From an uncultured bacterium (GTDB lineage: Bacteria > Cyanobacteriota > Vampirovibrionia > Gastranaerophilales > Gastranaerophilaceae): a stretch of DNA of 64,000 nt. The stretch covers positions 1-64,000 of the forward strand of contig CACWZA010000002.1 in the NCBI GenBank assembly GCA_902765215.1. The letters are read 5' to 3'. Both the position numbers and the translations under genes were made by a program. This document shows, one piece after another, positions 25,472 through 33,611 of the stretch. The first letter of the stretch is position 1. Each line of letters opens with the position of its first letter. The notes beneath the pieces were generated by a model. It was given only the letters and a program-made list of their open reading frames with translations, was not told the origin of the DNA and searched no databases.

Positions 25472-26287
25472 ATGAGAAAGTTTTTGACAGGTACAATATT
25501 AGTTCTGACTGCAATCAGTATGCTTGCACCGTTTTTGGTTATGCTGTTGATATCTTTATCATCAGATAATCAGATTACCTTTACGGATATTTCGGGGCTT
25601 GTTCAGTCGTTAACCTTGAAGAATTATCACAATGTTACGAACTCTATTCCTGTCTGGAGATATTTCTTTAACAGTTTGTTTGTTTCGGTTATGACGACTG
25701 TCGGGCAGGTTGTTGTGGCAACGCTTGCAGGGTATGCGTTTGCAAGAATAAATTTTAAATTCAGAAATGTAATCTTCTTCTTGATTCTGATAACAATGTT
25801 TATTCCGCCGCAGGTAAATATAATTCCGCTGTTTTTCCTTATGAGGGAATTGCATTTGGTAGATACTTATTCTGCCTTAATCTTACCCGGGATATTTGGC
25901 GGGTTTGGGGTGTTCCTGATGAGGCAGCATTTCCTGACTTTTCCGTCAGAATTGGAAGATGCATCAATTATTGACGGTTGTAACAAGTTACAGATGTTTG
26001 TGAAAATAGTTTGTCCGCTTGCACTTCCTGCGATTGCGACACTTTCAATATTTACTTTTATAGCCAGCTGGAACAGTTTTATCTGGCCGTTAATCGTAAC
26101 AAATTCAGAAGCCATGAGGACACTTCCGTTAGGGCTTGCCGTATTCAAAGGCAGTTACAGAGAAATTATTGAGTGGGGTGATTTGCTTGCCTGTGCGGTT
26201 ATATGTACAATTCCTGCCATCGTTATTTTCCTGATGGGTAAGAAATATATAATCAACGATGTAATGAAAGGCGGAATTAAAGAATAA
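25472..26287 (+). CDS. Carbohydrate ABC transporter permease (MalG type)
   Basis: 271 residues with six predicted helices. Helix 1 is at residues 4-27. The cytosolic EAA loop near residue 164 (EDASIIDGCNKLQMFVKIVCPLALP) docks the ATPase. SWNSFIWPLIV and the C-terminal KKYIINDVMKGGIKE are typical of the MalG/LacG family of sugar importers. It would pair with a MalF-type permease, a binding protein and a shared ATPase, none of which is in this window, so it is an orphan subunit here. Substrate probably an oligosaccharide. Confidence 0.9.
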   Translation: MRKFLTGTILVLTAISMLAPFLVMLLISLSSDNQITFTDISGLVQSLTLKNYHNVTNSIPVWRYFFNSLFVSVMTTVGQVVVATLAGYAFARINFKFRNVIFFLILITMFIPPQVNIIPLFFLMRELHLVDTYSALILPGIFGGFGVFLMRQHFLTFPSELEDASIIDGCNKLQMFVKIVCPLALPAIATLSIFTFIASWNSFIWPLIVTNSEAMRTLPLGLAVFKGSYREIIEWGDLLACAVICTIPAIVIFLMGKKYIINDVMKGGIKE

Positions 26288-26327
26288 TTGTTAAGTTACA
26301 AACTGGACTTAATTGGGAAATCTGTTA

Positions 26328-26333
26328 TAGAAT
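26328..26333 (+). promoter_or_regulatory. -10 box predicting a leaderless TPR-gene mRNA
   Basis: TAGAAT, six bases, then ATG at 26340. An alternative overlapping TGtTATAGA (26323-26331) leaves eight bases. No SD is visible. Confidence 0.5.
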
Positions 26334-26339
26334 AATGGT

Positions 26340-27467
26340 ATGAAGAAACATCTTAAAACTATTTTAAAATTATTGGTTGTGCTGGGGCTTGTGTTCATGA
26401 TTGTTTTTAAACAAGACTGGATACATATTAATGTCATTAACCGCCTTGAAGGGATGTTTCTTGTATATAAAGGGGACAGAGCATACCGTAAAAACAAACA
26501 TTCCTTTGCGATTGAATATTATAACAGAGGGTTACAGCTTTATCCGAAGCACTATACAGCATGGTATAACCTCGGGAACCTTTATGTAGTATATGAAGAT
26601 TACTATGCCGCTGTTGATGCGTACACAGAGGCTATAAAATACAACCCGAAATATGTTGCGGCAAGAATGAATTTGGGTATTATTCAGGCAGAAAAACTGG
26701 GTAATTTTGATGCAGCAATAGAACAATATGACAAGATTATTACAACAAATTATCATATCTGGTCTATCCCGATTATTTTCAGTAATAAGCGAAGTTCCAG
26801 AGCAAACAGAGGTCTTGCATATTACAATATGGGCAGAGCGTACAGACAAAAAGCGCTTTACCTGACTGATGATCAACGGTATATGACAAATCAGCTCCTT
26901 TTGAAATCTGCTGAAGCATACGAAAAAGCCTGCAAAATTTTGAAGAAAAATTCTGATGCGAGATACAACCTTGCACTCGATTATCACCTTTTGGGGAACT
27001 ACAGAAGTGCAGGTAAAAATTATTGTAAGGCGATAGAATTAGCACCTATGAACTATGTTGCACACTATAATCTCGCAATTCTGTTAAGAAGAATGAAACG
27101 GTACAAAGATTCTCTTGCTGAGCTGGAAAAAGCATCTTTGATTGTTTCAACAACAGATTCAACCGTCAATGCCTATTATATCTTTGGGATATTGGCAGAT
27201 GTTTCACACTCCTATATGGACTATAAGTTAGATCCTGTCTATTCGCATCTCGTTTCTGATACGGATAATCAGGAGGTTGATACATCTAAAAATAAAAAGA
27301 AACATAAAAAGAAAAAAGATAATGAAGATGCTGAAGACGATGCGGTAATTTATATAAGCGAGGACGGAAAAGTCAGACCGTCAAAAGATTTGGACAAGCA
27401 AATGATGAAAGATATGTCCAGATGTGAAGGCTATTCTTATTTTAGGAACCAAAGTAATGAATATTAA
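26340..27467 (+). CDS. Membrane-anchored TPR protein
   Basis: 375 residues. The N-terminal hydrophobic segment (residues 8-24) is an uncleaved anchor or signal. Then come about six tetratricopeptide repeats with YxxxLGNLY, Y-x(3)-GRAYRQKA and YNLALDYHLLGNYRSAG spacings. A charged tail after 310 contains a KNKKKHKKKKD cluster. TPRs mediate protein-protein contacts, and the topology suggests a periplasmic or membrane-tethered scaffold. Its 3' end overlaps the diguanylate cyclase start by 11 bases, so the two are co-translated and may act together. Partner unknown. Confidence 0.85.
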   Translation: MKKHLKTILKLLVVLGLVFMIVFKQDWIHINVINRLEGMFLVYKGDRAYRKNKHSFAIEYYNRGLQLYPKHYTAWYNLGNLYVVYEDYYAAVDAYTEAIKYNPKYVAARMNLGIIQAEKLGNFDAAIEQYDKIITTNYHIWSIPIIFSNKRSSRANRGLAYYNMGRAYRQKALYLTDDQRYMTNQLLLKSAEAYEKACKILKKNSDARYNLALDYHLLGNYRSAGKNYCKAIELAPMNYVAHYNLAILLRRMKRYKDSLAELEKASLIVSTTDSTVNAYYIFGILADVSHSYMDYKLDPVYSHLVSDTDNQEVDTSKNKKKHKKKKDNEDAEDDAVIYISEDGKVRPSKDLDKQMMKDMSRCEGYSYFRNQSNEY

Positions 27468-28869
27468 TGACTCCCGTGTTTTAAATAATCTTTTTAGCGC
27501 AATTTGTATGAATAATAATGTCGAGGAGCTCTCTGACGATTTGAAGTCTGTATTGTCAGATTATTATGATGTTTCTGAAGTGAATATTTTGTATTTTGAT
27601 GACAAAATATCAAAACTAAAAAATGTTGTTAAAAACTTTGATTTGGCGGAAGAATATTATTCGGCTGAAAAAATGACGGTTTTAGAGGAAATCTTTAACA
27701 GGTTAAAAAATACAAAATGTGTCCTGAATGATGATATTAATCTGCCTGAAGGTGCCTTCGATAGCGATAAAATTCCCGTCAAAACACTCTCTTCGGCACT
27801 TGTTTATGAAGGTCAGACAGCAGGCATGCTGAGAATAAAGTTCAGAAATAAAGTTGAACTCAAACCTGATGATTTGAAGTTTTTTGAGATGTTTAGCAAT
27901 AATCTTGCATTAAAGGTTATAAATATTGTATTATCCCGTCAAATTGAGGTAAATTCCGCTTTTTACAAATCAATGAAGGATATTGCAAAGATTATTGAAA
28001 CTCAGTACGATTTTCAATACATAATTCCGCTGATAGGGGAAATGATTGATAAGTTTGTAATGAACCATCTTATTTATATTTTTATAAAAAATGAAGATGG
28101 GAAATATAACCTTTTCTGGCCGAGTGCGTGCTGGAACAAAAAAGTCTACGAGTTAATAGAAACCCTGACTCCCGAAACGAGTGTCCAAATATCAGAGGAC
28201 AAAAAAACGGGTGCTTTTCCGCTTGTGAGTGAGGGTTCAATTACGGGCTGTATCGTTGCGCACAGTACGATTGACAAATTAACTGAGGAAGAAATCGGCT
28301 ATATAACAGAACTGACAAAACAATCAGCGGTTACAATCGAACGGGCAAACACATATTCGGAAATACTTAAAAATGCAACAATGGATGCTCTGACAGGGTT
28401 AAATAACAGGCGACAGTTTGAAATAAGACTCGGGGAACAATACGCAATCGCAAACCGTCAAAACACACCTTTGTGTGCGATAATGCTCGATATTGATTTC
28501 TTTAAAAAATTCAACGATACCTACGGACACGCAACAGGTGATGCTGTTTTGAGAACGACGGCTAATGTTATAAAATCTCAGCTCCGTGAATATGATATTC
28601 CGTCAAGATATGGCGGGGAGGAATTTTGTATACTGCTCCCTCAAACGAATATTGAAGAAGCAAAAGTCGTAGCGGAAAGACTTCGTTCTGCTGTTGAACA
28701 GGAGGAGGTCGAAATAGAGGGCGGACAGAAAATTCACCTCACAATCAGTATCGGTTTGGCGGAATTAGATATTAAAGATATGCCCGATGATTTGTATATG
28801 AAGGCGGACAGGGCTTTGTATGAGGCCAAAGAGGGCGGACGAAACAGAGTTGTTGTTTATTCAAAATAA
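27457..28869 (+). CDS. GAF-GGDEF diguanylate cyclase
   Basis: 470 residues. Two GAF-like sensory regions (about 20-170 and 180-305) precede a GGDEF domain starting DALTGLNNRRQFE. The active-site loop is GGEEF near residue 387, a catalytically competent variant. DIDFFKKFNDTYGHATGD carries the metal-binding Asp. An RxxD inhibitory site upstream of the loop is not obvious. It would make c-di-GMP from two GTP in response to a small-molecule or redox cue. Start: GTG at 27424 is possible, but ATG 27457 with AGGAA upstream overlaps the TPR stop and fits coupling better. c-di-GMP fits the exopolysaccharide and export genes in the window. Confidence 0.9.
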   Translation: MNINDSRVLNNLFSAICMNNNVEELSDDLKSVLSDYYDVSEVNILYFDDKISKLKNVVKNFDLAEEYYSAEKMTVLEEIFNRLKNTKCVLNDDINLPEGAFDSDKIPVKTLSSALVYEGQTAGMLRIKFRNKVELKPDDLKFFEMFSNNLALKVINIVLSRQIEVNSAFYKSMKDIAKIIETQYDFQYIIPLIGEMIDKFVMNHLIYIFIKNEDGKYNLFWPSACWNKKVYELIETLTPETSVQISEDKKTGAFPLVSEGSITGCIVAHSTIDKLTEEEIGYITELTKQSAVTIERANTYSEILKNATMDALTGLNNRRQFEIRLGEQYAIANRQNTPLCAIMLDIDFFKKFNDTYGHATGDAVLRTTANVIKSQLREYDIPSRYGGEEFCILLPQTNIEEAKVVAERLRSAVEQEEVEIEGGQKIHLTISIGLAELDIKDMPDDLYMKADRALYEAKEGGRNRVVVYSK

Positions 28870-28909
28870 ATTACCCCAAATGCTTGATATCTTAAATAAA
28901 AATATTATA

Positions 28910-28915
28910 TATAAT
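28910..28915 (+). promoter_or_regulatory. -10 box seven bases before the next gene
   Basis: TATAAT, seven bases, ATG at 28923. It predicts a leaderless or near-leaderless mRNA. A TTGATA lies at 28884-28889 with a long 20-nt spacer. Confidence 0.5.
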
Positions 28916-28922
28916 ACTGGAT

Positions 28923-29501
28923 ATGAAGAAGTTATTAGTACTAATATTTTCAATATTTTTGGTTACCTGCACGGTCAATGCGGACGACACTCTTACAAGA
29001 GATTATGACGGGGTGGAAGTGCCTGCGGGAAGTTTTATTCCTGTTTTGGCATTGCAGGACTTTTCAACTGCATACAGTGACAGTACAAACGAGTTGAAAT
29101 TTGTCTGCTATAACGATGTGTATGAGTTTGAAACGGTAATCATTCCTAAAGGAACGGTTTTTTACGGATATATTGAAAAGAAAAATGAGCCGGTCATAGG
29201 TACTCATGCTTCAATGATGGTGCGGATAACAAAACTTGTCTTTCAGGACGGGTTTACTATCCCTGTTGTGGGATATATCCATACTCCGAACGGCAACATT
29301 ATAGGCGGTGAAATGACAATGCCTGCAGTTTGGGATAAACAGCCTCATTATCATAAAAGAATTGCAAGACATTTTGTTGGTGTGCAACAGTACGTTCCGG
29401 GTTCACACAGGAAAATGGGCGAACACGTGACGGTTGCTTCAGGTGCTAATTTATTAATTGTGCTAATGCAACCGTTGTATATTACTCATACATTGTACTG
29501 A
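28923..29501 (+). CDS. Secreted protein with TrbI/VirB10-like IP-x-G motifs, member 1
   Basis: 192 residues. A signal peptide (MKKLLVLIFSIFLVTCTVNA) is followed by one compact domain: VPAGSFIPVL near 36, IPKGTVFYGYI near 75, MMVRITKLVFQDGFTIPV near 98, and a C-terminal GANLLIVLMQPL. This order (P-x-G entry, IP-x-G-x-x-x-G, then a strand ending in FxDG) resembles the beta-barrel domain of TrbI/VirB10 and is shared with two other genes here (29611 and 48427). No conjugation genes are near, so it is probably an envelope beta-domain with its own role. Periplasmic; function unknown. Confidence 0.65.
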   Translation: MKKLLVLIFSIFLVTCTVNADDTLTRDYDGVEVPAGSFIPVLALQDFSTAYSDSTNELKFVCYNDVYEFETVIIPKGTVFYGYIEKKNEPVIGTHASMMVRITKLVFQDGFTIPVVGYIHTPNGNIIGGEMTMPAVWDKQPHYHKRIARHFVGVQQYVPGSHRKMGEHVTVASGANLLIVLMQPLYITHTLY

Positions 29502-29519
29502 TTTAGCAATGTAAATAAA

Positions 29520-29547
29520 TTGACATATTTGAGTTTAATATTAAAAT
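29520..29547 (+). promoter_or_regulatory. Promoter with consensus TTGACA
   Basis: TTGACA (29520-29525), 16-nt spacer, TAAAAT (29542-29547). It gives a leader of about 55 nt with an AGAGGGGG SD before ATG 29611, and probably drives the operon through the ExbD genes. Confidence 0.75.
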
Positions 29548-29610
29548 ATATTATAGAGGTGTTTTAACGTGGGTTACTACTGTAAAACAGAGTAATAAAG
29601 AGGGGGAATT

Positions 29611-30351
29611 ATGCAGAAGAAAATAAGTTTATTACTTGCGGCAACAATGTTGACAATGAATATTTCGCTTGCAGGGCCAAATTACAGTTATACTCAGGGT
29701 TCTGTTCCTGCATCAAATAAGAGTTATTATAACAATAACGCACAATATCCGCAAAATAATACTTTGAAAGGCCGCGTAGTTACAGTTCCTGCAGGCCAGA
29801 TAATTCCTGCAGTTACAACTGTTCCAATTAGTTCAGCTAATGCTTATCAAGGTCAGGTTGTTTCAATCGCTCTTGGGCAAGATTTCTATTACAACGGTGC
29901 TTTAATTGCTCCTGCAGGCAGTTCAATTGTCGGTAATGTTATAGAAGTTACACACGCAAAACACGGTACTCTGAACGGTAAATTGGCAATTAGATTTAAT
30001 CAGATTGTTACACCTCACGGATTCCAGATACCTATATCTGCAATCATCAAAACTGACGACCATACCGGTGTATTGGTCGGCGGTACTAAAAAAGATGTTG
30101 CTAAATCATACGCAAAAGATGCAGTTGGCGGTGCGGCAGTAGGCGCACTCTCAGGGGTTGTTTTCGGTGCGTTGGCAGGCGGAAGTATCGGCAGAGGTGC
30201 TGCTTTAGGTACTGCAGTCGGTGCCGGCGGCGGTGCTGTTAAAGCAATATGGGATAAAGGTAAAGATGTCGATATCCCTGCAGGTGCGTCGTTTGATATT
30301 GAGTTGACGCAGCCTATTACGACAACTCCTACTTCTTCTGATTATGAATAA
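29611..30351 (+). CDS. Secreted protein with TrbI/VirB10-like motifs and Gly-zipper, member 2
   Basis: 246 residues. After a signal peptide (to about residue 22) come an Asn/Tyr/Gln-rich linker and the same domain as its upstream neighbour: VPAGQIIPAV, IAPAGSSIVGNVI, AIRFNQIVTPHGFQIPI. A glycine/alanine segment (about 172-212; GGAAVGALSGVVFGALAGG) looks like a glycine-zipper membrane insertion, and a closing PAGASFDIELTQPI strand follows. It precedes tonB-exbB-exbD-exbD in the same orientation, 72 bases upstream. It may be an outer-membrane or periplasmic partner of that energy-transducing system. Function unknown. Confidence 0.65.
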   Translation: MQKKISLLLAATMLTMNISLAGPNYSYTQGSVPASNKSYYNNNAQYPQNNTLKGRVVTVPAGQIIPAVTTVPISSANAYQGQVVSIALGQDFYYNGALIAPAGSSIVGNVIEVTHAKHGTLNGKLAIRFNQIVTPHGFQIPISAIIKTDDHTGVLVGGTKKDVAKSYAKDAVGGAAVGALSGVVFGALAGGSIGRGAALGTAVGAGGGAVKAIWDKGKDVDIPAGASFDIELTQPITTTPTSSDYE

Positions 30352-30423
30352 GGAAACAGAACTAGGACATTTAGAGGATAATTTTAAATTATGTTTGATT
30401 TAAGATTACCTTGAGAAAAGAAA

Positions 30424-31632
30424 ATGAGCATATTAGGAAATAAATACGAAATTATAGATGAACAGGGGCACGAGGGTTATACCTTACCGGCTGTAATAAG
30501 AAAAGATGAAAAGGAATTGTCTTTTGAAAAGGCAATTGCGATATCTACTGCATTACACCCGCTTACGGTTGCTGCAATCTGGCTCACTATCTTTTTACTT
30601 GGGCTTCTTGGTATCCATTTCTGGATAGCAACTCCGCCTGATATGAATAAAAAAGATATCGAGTTTGTACTTGTTGATAAACAAGACACTCCGCGTGACC
30701 CTAATACGAGAAATCGTGCAGAAATAAGTTCTCGTTCAGGTGGGGAAAGAGTAGATAAAAAGAAACCTTTATCTCTTCCTGCAGCAAGTAAAAAACCTGC
30801 AAAATCATCAGCTTCATCTGATTTGCAGAAGATGGTTCAAAAACAGCAAAAAGCTCTTCAGACTCAGGCACAGCAAAAGAAAACTGTTCAGAAACCAGTA
30901 CAGTCAAAAGCTGTTGATCAGCCAAAACCGGATGCTACAAGACAGTTTACGAAACCTTCGCCAAAACCTCCTGCAGCAAGACCTACGGCAGCACCGTCAA
31001 ACAGACCGGTTTCTGCACCAAAAACAGTCGCACCTAGGCAGACAACTCCGTTTGCAGTTCCTGTTCCGACAGGAGCACCAAGAGGCAACTATTTAGCTAC
31101 AGGCCCTGTTGGTGGTACAGGTGCCAAATCGGGTTCAGCATCAGGCGGTCATGCAACAGGCGGTACAGGCGGAACTAAGCGTTATGCTCCTACTCCGTCA
31201 TTGTCAACCTATTCAGGTTCAGGTACGGGTTCATCAAGAGGTACCGCAGGCAGTAAAGGTACAGGCGGTTACGGCAGCGGCGGTAACAATCCTGGTGGCG
31301 GCGGTGGCCGTCCGGGTATCGATGCCATCAAAGAACCTGACTTCGGACCTTATATGAGAGAATTACAAAGACGTATTAAATATAACTGGCACCCTCCTAA
31401 AGGGAACGAAAGCAGAAAAGTTGTATTGTTATTTAAAATTGCTAAAAACGGTCAACTTTTATCTTGCAGAGTATATCGTTCTTCAGGATTGCCAAGCGCA
31501 GACCAGGCTGCTCTGAATGCGGTTAAAATGACTGCTCCGTTCAGACCGTTGCCGGCTGATTATAAAGGTACAAATATAGATATTCAATTTACGTTTGACT
31601 ACAACGTATTTGGGGCATCTATGTCAAGGTAG
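30424..31632 (+). CDS. TonB-like energy transducer
   Basis: 402 residues. A cytosolic N-terminus of about 40 residues is followed by one membrane helix (about 42-66), a Lys/Pro/Gln-rich periplasmic stretch, a Gly/Ser-rich linker (about 220-300) and a C-terminal TonB/TolA-type domain. That domain runs from MRELQRRIKYNWHPP through VVLLFKIAKNGQLL, RVYRSSGLPSADQAAL and APFRPLP. The C-domain would contact outer-membrane partners and the helix ExbB/ExbD. The long N-terminal extension before the helix is unusual for TonB, and the C-domain WxPP pattern also fits TolA-like or TonB-family C-terminal proteins. First of a TonB-ExbB-ExbD-ExbD operon; the SD is weak (GAGAAAAG). Confidence 0.85.
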   Translation: MSILGNKYEIIDEQGHEGYTLPAVIRKDEKELSFEKAIAISTALHPLTVAAIWLTIFLLGLLGIHFWIATPPDMNKKDIEFVLVDKQDTPRDPNTRNRAEISSRSGGERVDKKKPLSLPAASKKPAKSSASSDLQKMVQKQQKALQTQAQQKKTVQKPVQSKAVDQPKPDATRQFTKPSPKPPAARPTAAPSNRPVSAPKTVAPRQTTPFAVPVPTGAPRGNYLATGPVGGTGAKSGSASGGHATGGTGGTKRYAPTPSLSTYSGSGTGSSRGTAGSKGTGGYGSGGNNPGGGGGRPGIDAIKEPDFGPYMRELQRRIKYNWHPPKGNESRKVVLLFKIAKNGQLLSCRVYRSSGLPSADQAALNAVKMTAPFRPLPADYKGTNIDIQFTFDYNVFGASMSR

Positions 31633-31676
31633 AAAATATTATTAGAAAATAAGGAAAACAGAAAGAGGATAAAATT

Positions 31677-32327
31677 ATGGAATTATTACTTCATTCAATT
31701 AAAATGGACTGGCCGGTTCTTTTGCCAATCTTGATTTGTTCAATTTTGGTTTTGGCGGCAGTTATTAACAGAGTTAGTTTTTACAACAAGAATAAAAGAG
31801 ATGTTGTTCTCTTTATTCCTAAATTGCAAAAAGAATTAGCAAAAGGTAACTTAGTCGGTGCTCAAAATATCGCTATCCAGTGTGGTGGCGTTATCGGTGA
31901 AGTTACCGAAGAAGCAGTAAGAATCTTCAATGAACAAAAGAAAGGGTTCTCTCGTTCATTCGATATCGCTGCAAGTTTGGCATCAAGAAAATTGGAAAAC
32001 CACTTAACAATCCTCGGTACAATCGGTGGTGTTGCACCGTTCTTAGGTTTGTTCGGTACAGTTGTCAGAATTCTTTATACTTTCCAAGATTTGGCAACAC
32101 AAGGTAACCAGTCAGCAGCAGTTGCAATGGGTATCGGTTCAGCATTGATTGCTACCGCTTTCGGTCTTGGGGTTGCAATCTGTGCGGTTATCGCGTTCAA
32201 CTCTTTCCAATCTATTGTGAAAAGATATGAAGACGATTTCCAATTGATTAAGTTGTTGTTCTTAAGTTTTGTTGATTCTGACGATGATTCTACTAAAACA
32301 TCATCTTCTACAATCGCTTTAGGTTAA
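31677..32327 (+). CDS. exbB: ExbB/TolQ family proton-channel subunit
   Basis: 216 residues. Three helices with the cytosolic loop after helix 1 match ExbB/TolQ/MotA. The conserved block LGTIGGVAPFLGLFGTVVRIL and the pore helix GIGSALIATAFGLGVAICAV are both present. It assembles as a pentamer around ExbD in the inner membrane and couples proton flow to the transducer. The SD is AGAGGAT. It sits between the TonB-like gene and two ExbD genes, which settles MotA as unlikely; TolQ remains an alternative name. Confidence 0.92.
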   Translation: MELLLHSIKMDWPVLLPILICSILVLAAVINRVSFYNKNKRDVVLFIPKLQKELAKGNLVGAQNIAIQCGGVIGEVTEEAVRIFNEQKKGFSRSFDIAASLASRKLENHLTILGTIGGVAPFLGLFGTVVRILYTFQDLATQGNQSAAVAMGIGSALIATAFGLGVAICAVIAFNSFQSIVKRYEDDFQLIKLLFLSFVDSDDDSTKTSSSTIALG

Positions 32328-32354
32328 TGAAGGGAATTAGGTAAGGCAAATAAA

Positions 32355-32807
32355 ATGGCTATTAAATCAGGCAAAAATGCAATGTTCACAGAAATAAATA
32401 TCACACCGTTGACAGATATTTTCCTCGTTCTGTTGATTATTATGATGGTTGTTGCTCCGACCTTCCAGTCGATGAACAACAATGTAACAATTCCTGAAAT
32501 CAATAACGGTACTGCTGTTGAACAACAAAATGCAACTGTTTCCGTCACCCGTGACGGCAGAATTTTCCTGAACGAAACAGCCGTTTCTGCCGATAATTTA
32601 GCGGTCGAACTTGAAAAATTAAAACCAAGCCTCTCTAAAGAGGAAGTCGTAGTGAGAGCCGATGAAAAAGCTAAAAGCTCTGTAATTATGGATATTATGG
32701 ATGCTGCTCAGGAAGCTCAATACAAAAAATTGGTCGTTGCAGGTGAGCCGTTAACCAAAAAAGCACAAAAAGAACTTGAAAAAAATCTGGAAAACAGCCA
32801 GTATTAA
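32355..32807 (+). CDS. exbD: ExbD/TolR family protein, copy 1
   Basis: 150 residues. A short cytosolic N-terminus is followed by one helix bearing the proton-relay Asp in EINITPLTDIFLVLLIIMMV, then a periplasmic domain (VSVTRDGRIFLNETAVS, VVVRADEKAKSSVIMDIMD) of the ExbD/TolR fold. The last 15 residues are a Lys/Glu tail. The gene is separated from exbB by 27 bases with an AAGG SD. Works with ExbB and the TonB-like protein. Confidence 0.92.
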   Translation: MAIKSGKNAMFTEINITPLTDIFLVLLIIMMVVAPTFQSMNNNVTIPEINNGTAVEQQNATVSVTRDGRIFLNETAVSADNLAVELEKLKPSLSKEEVVVRADEKAKSSVIMDIMDAAQEAQYKKLVVAGEPLTKKAQKELEKNLENSQY

Positions 32808-32818
32808 GGGTAAGATAA

Positions 32819-33196
32819 ATGAGAGAAAATTTTAACGAAATTAATATTACACCGCTTACAGATATCTTTTTGGTACTGTTGATTATCATGATGGTTATTG
32901 CACCTATGATGGATCAACAGGGTTTGAATCTTACCGTCCCGCAGGCTGTTAAAGAACAAAGCACAAAAGAGTTCAAAACGATTAATTTCATGGTTAGTGA
33001 TGATGGCAGATATTATCTCGACGGCGATGAAGTGCCTTTGGAAGATTTATCTACAACAATCTCTTCAAGAATGGAATCTTGCCCTGACGGGTTATTAATT
33101 ATCCCTGAACCTAACTCCGAACACAAGGCACTGGTAAAACTTATTGATGTCGCGCGCAGTGTAGGGGTTTCTTCTGTTTCTGTTCAGGGTGGCTAG
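32819..33196 (+). CDS. exbD: ExbD/TolR family protein, copy 2
   Basis: 125 residues, paralogous to the preceding gene. The helix EINITPLTDIFLVLLIIMMV is identical in sequence, but the periplasmic domain has diverged and lacks the charged tail. It starts 11 bases after copy 1. Two ExbD genes after one ExbB are common where the channel forms mixed dimers or serves two transducers. Last gene of the operon; the next recognisable terminator is at 33452. Confidence 0.92.
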   Translation: MRENFNEINITPLTDIFLVLLIIMMVIAPMMDQQGLNLTVPQAVKEQSTKEFKTINFMVSDDGRYYLDGDEVPLEDLSTTISSRMESCPDGLLIIPEPNSEHKALVKLIDVARSVGVSSVSVQGG

Positions 33197-33230
33197 ATAT
33201 AAAATTTAACCCCTCAAAATATAGCTTTTA

Positions 33231-33263
33231 AAATATAGTATATCCTAAGTATATACTATATTT
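33231..33263. repeat. Perfect 13-bp inverted repeat
   Basis: AAATATAGTATAT (33231-33243), 7-nt spacer cctaagt, ATATACTATATTT (33251-33263). It lies 35 bases after the second exbD. No T run follows, so it is a weak terminator candidate, an mRNA-end stabiliser or a protein-binding site. Confidence 0.75.
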
Positions 33264-33339
33264 CAGACTGTAACAAAAATAGAAAAAAACAATCAAAAAA
33301 AGCAATTCAGTCAGAAAAAAAATCTTTATATAAGTACGG

Positions 33340-33481
33340 GAATTAAAATTTAATAGTTGAATCGAGGATGAAAGAGTCGATTATCGAAAGATAAAGACTA
33401 AACAAAAAATTCTTTTTATACTCTCTCTTAATATCCTCGTGTTTATTTAATGTTTGTCGCTACTCGACAAACTTTTTTTTT
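33340..33481 (+). ncRNA. Candidate structured small RNA
   Basis: There is no ORF here. An outer helix CGAGGAT (33363-33369) pairs with ATCCTCG (33433-33439). Inside, AGTC (33375-33378) pairs with GACT (33396-33399), enclosing TTATC-GAAA-GATAA (33381-33394), a stem closed by a GNRA tetraloop. The element ends in a strong terminator at 33452-33481. A TATAAG (33329-33334) could be its -10 box, though its -35 is poor. The following gene has its own promoter downstream of the terminator, so this is an independent transcript or a long 3' region of the exbD operon. It matches no RNA family I can name by eye; the 5' end is uncertain. Confidence 0.5.
33452..33481 (+). terminator. Strong Rho-independent terminator
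   Basis: GTTTGTCG-ctact-CGACAAAC followed by nine T. Confidence 0.92.
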
Positions 33482-33490
33482 GGGGTGGGG

Positions 33491-33513
33491 GGGGTAAATG
33501 AAAGGGGTAAATA
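33491..33513. promoter_or_regulatory. Tandem GGGGTAAAT motif
   Basis: GGGGTAAATg (33491-33500) and GGGGTAAATa (33504-33513), 13 bp apart, upstream of the kinase promoter. The reverse complement of the same word occurs at 60107-60120, with a close variant (AACCC for ACCCC) at 60152-60165. Possible operator. Confidence 0.4.
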
Positions 33514-33576
33514 TAAAAAAGGTTTGTAAAATGTAGTTATTCTGTTTATTATTTCATTTGCCTGAAAAAGTTTTTG

Positions 33577-33585
33577 TGTTATTAT
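33577..33585 (+). promoter_or_regulatory. Extended -10 of the kinase gene
   Basis: TGtTATTAT, giving a leader of about 20 nt with GTGGAAAG before ATG 33612. It overlaps the longer reading from TTG 33558, which argues against that start. Confidence 0.6.
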
Positions 33586-33611
33586 GTTTTCATAAAAATA
33601 AAGTGGAAAGT

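Noticed and set aside
27424-27456. GTG start for the diguanylate cyclase
   Set aside because: It adds 11 residues with no SD, while ATG 27457 has AGGAA upstream and overlaps the TPR stop in a coupling arrangement.
28923-30351. Conjugation (type IV secretion) genes, suggested by TrbI-like motifs
   Set aside because: No VirB4, VirD4, relaxase or other transfer genes nearby; both proteins have Sec signal peptides and are much smaller than VirB10.
33360-33481. tmRNA, SRP RNA, RNase P RNA or c-di-GMP riboswitch
   Set aside because: The conserved sequence cores of these RNAs are absent by eye, and the next gene has a separate promoter. Only the generic call is kept.
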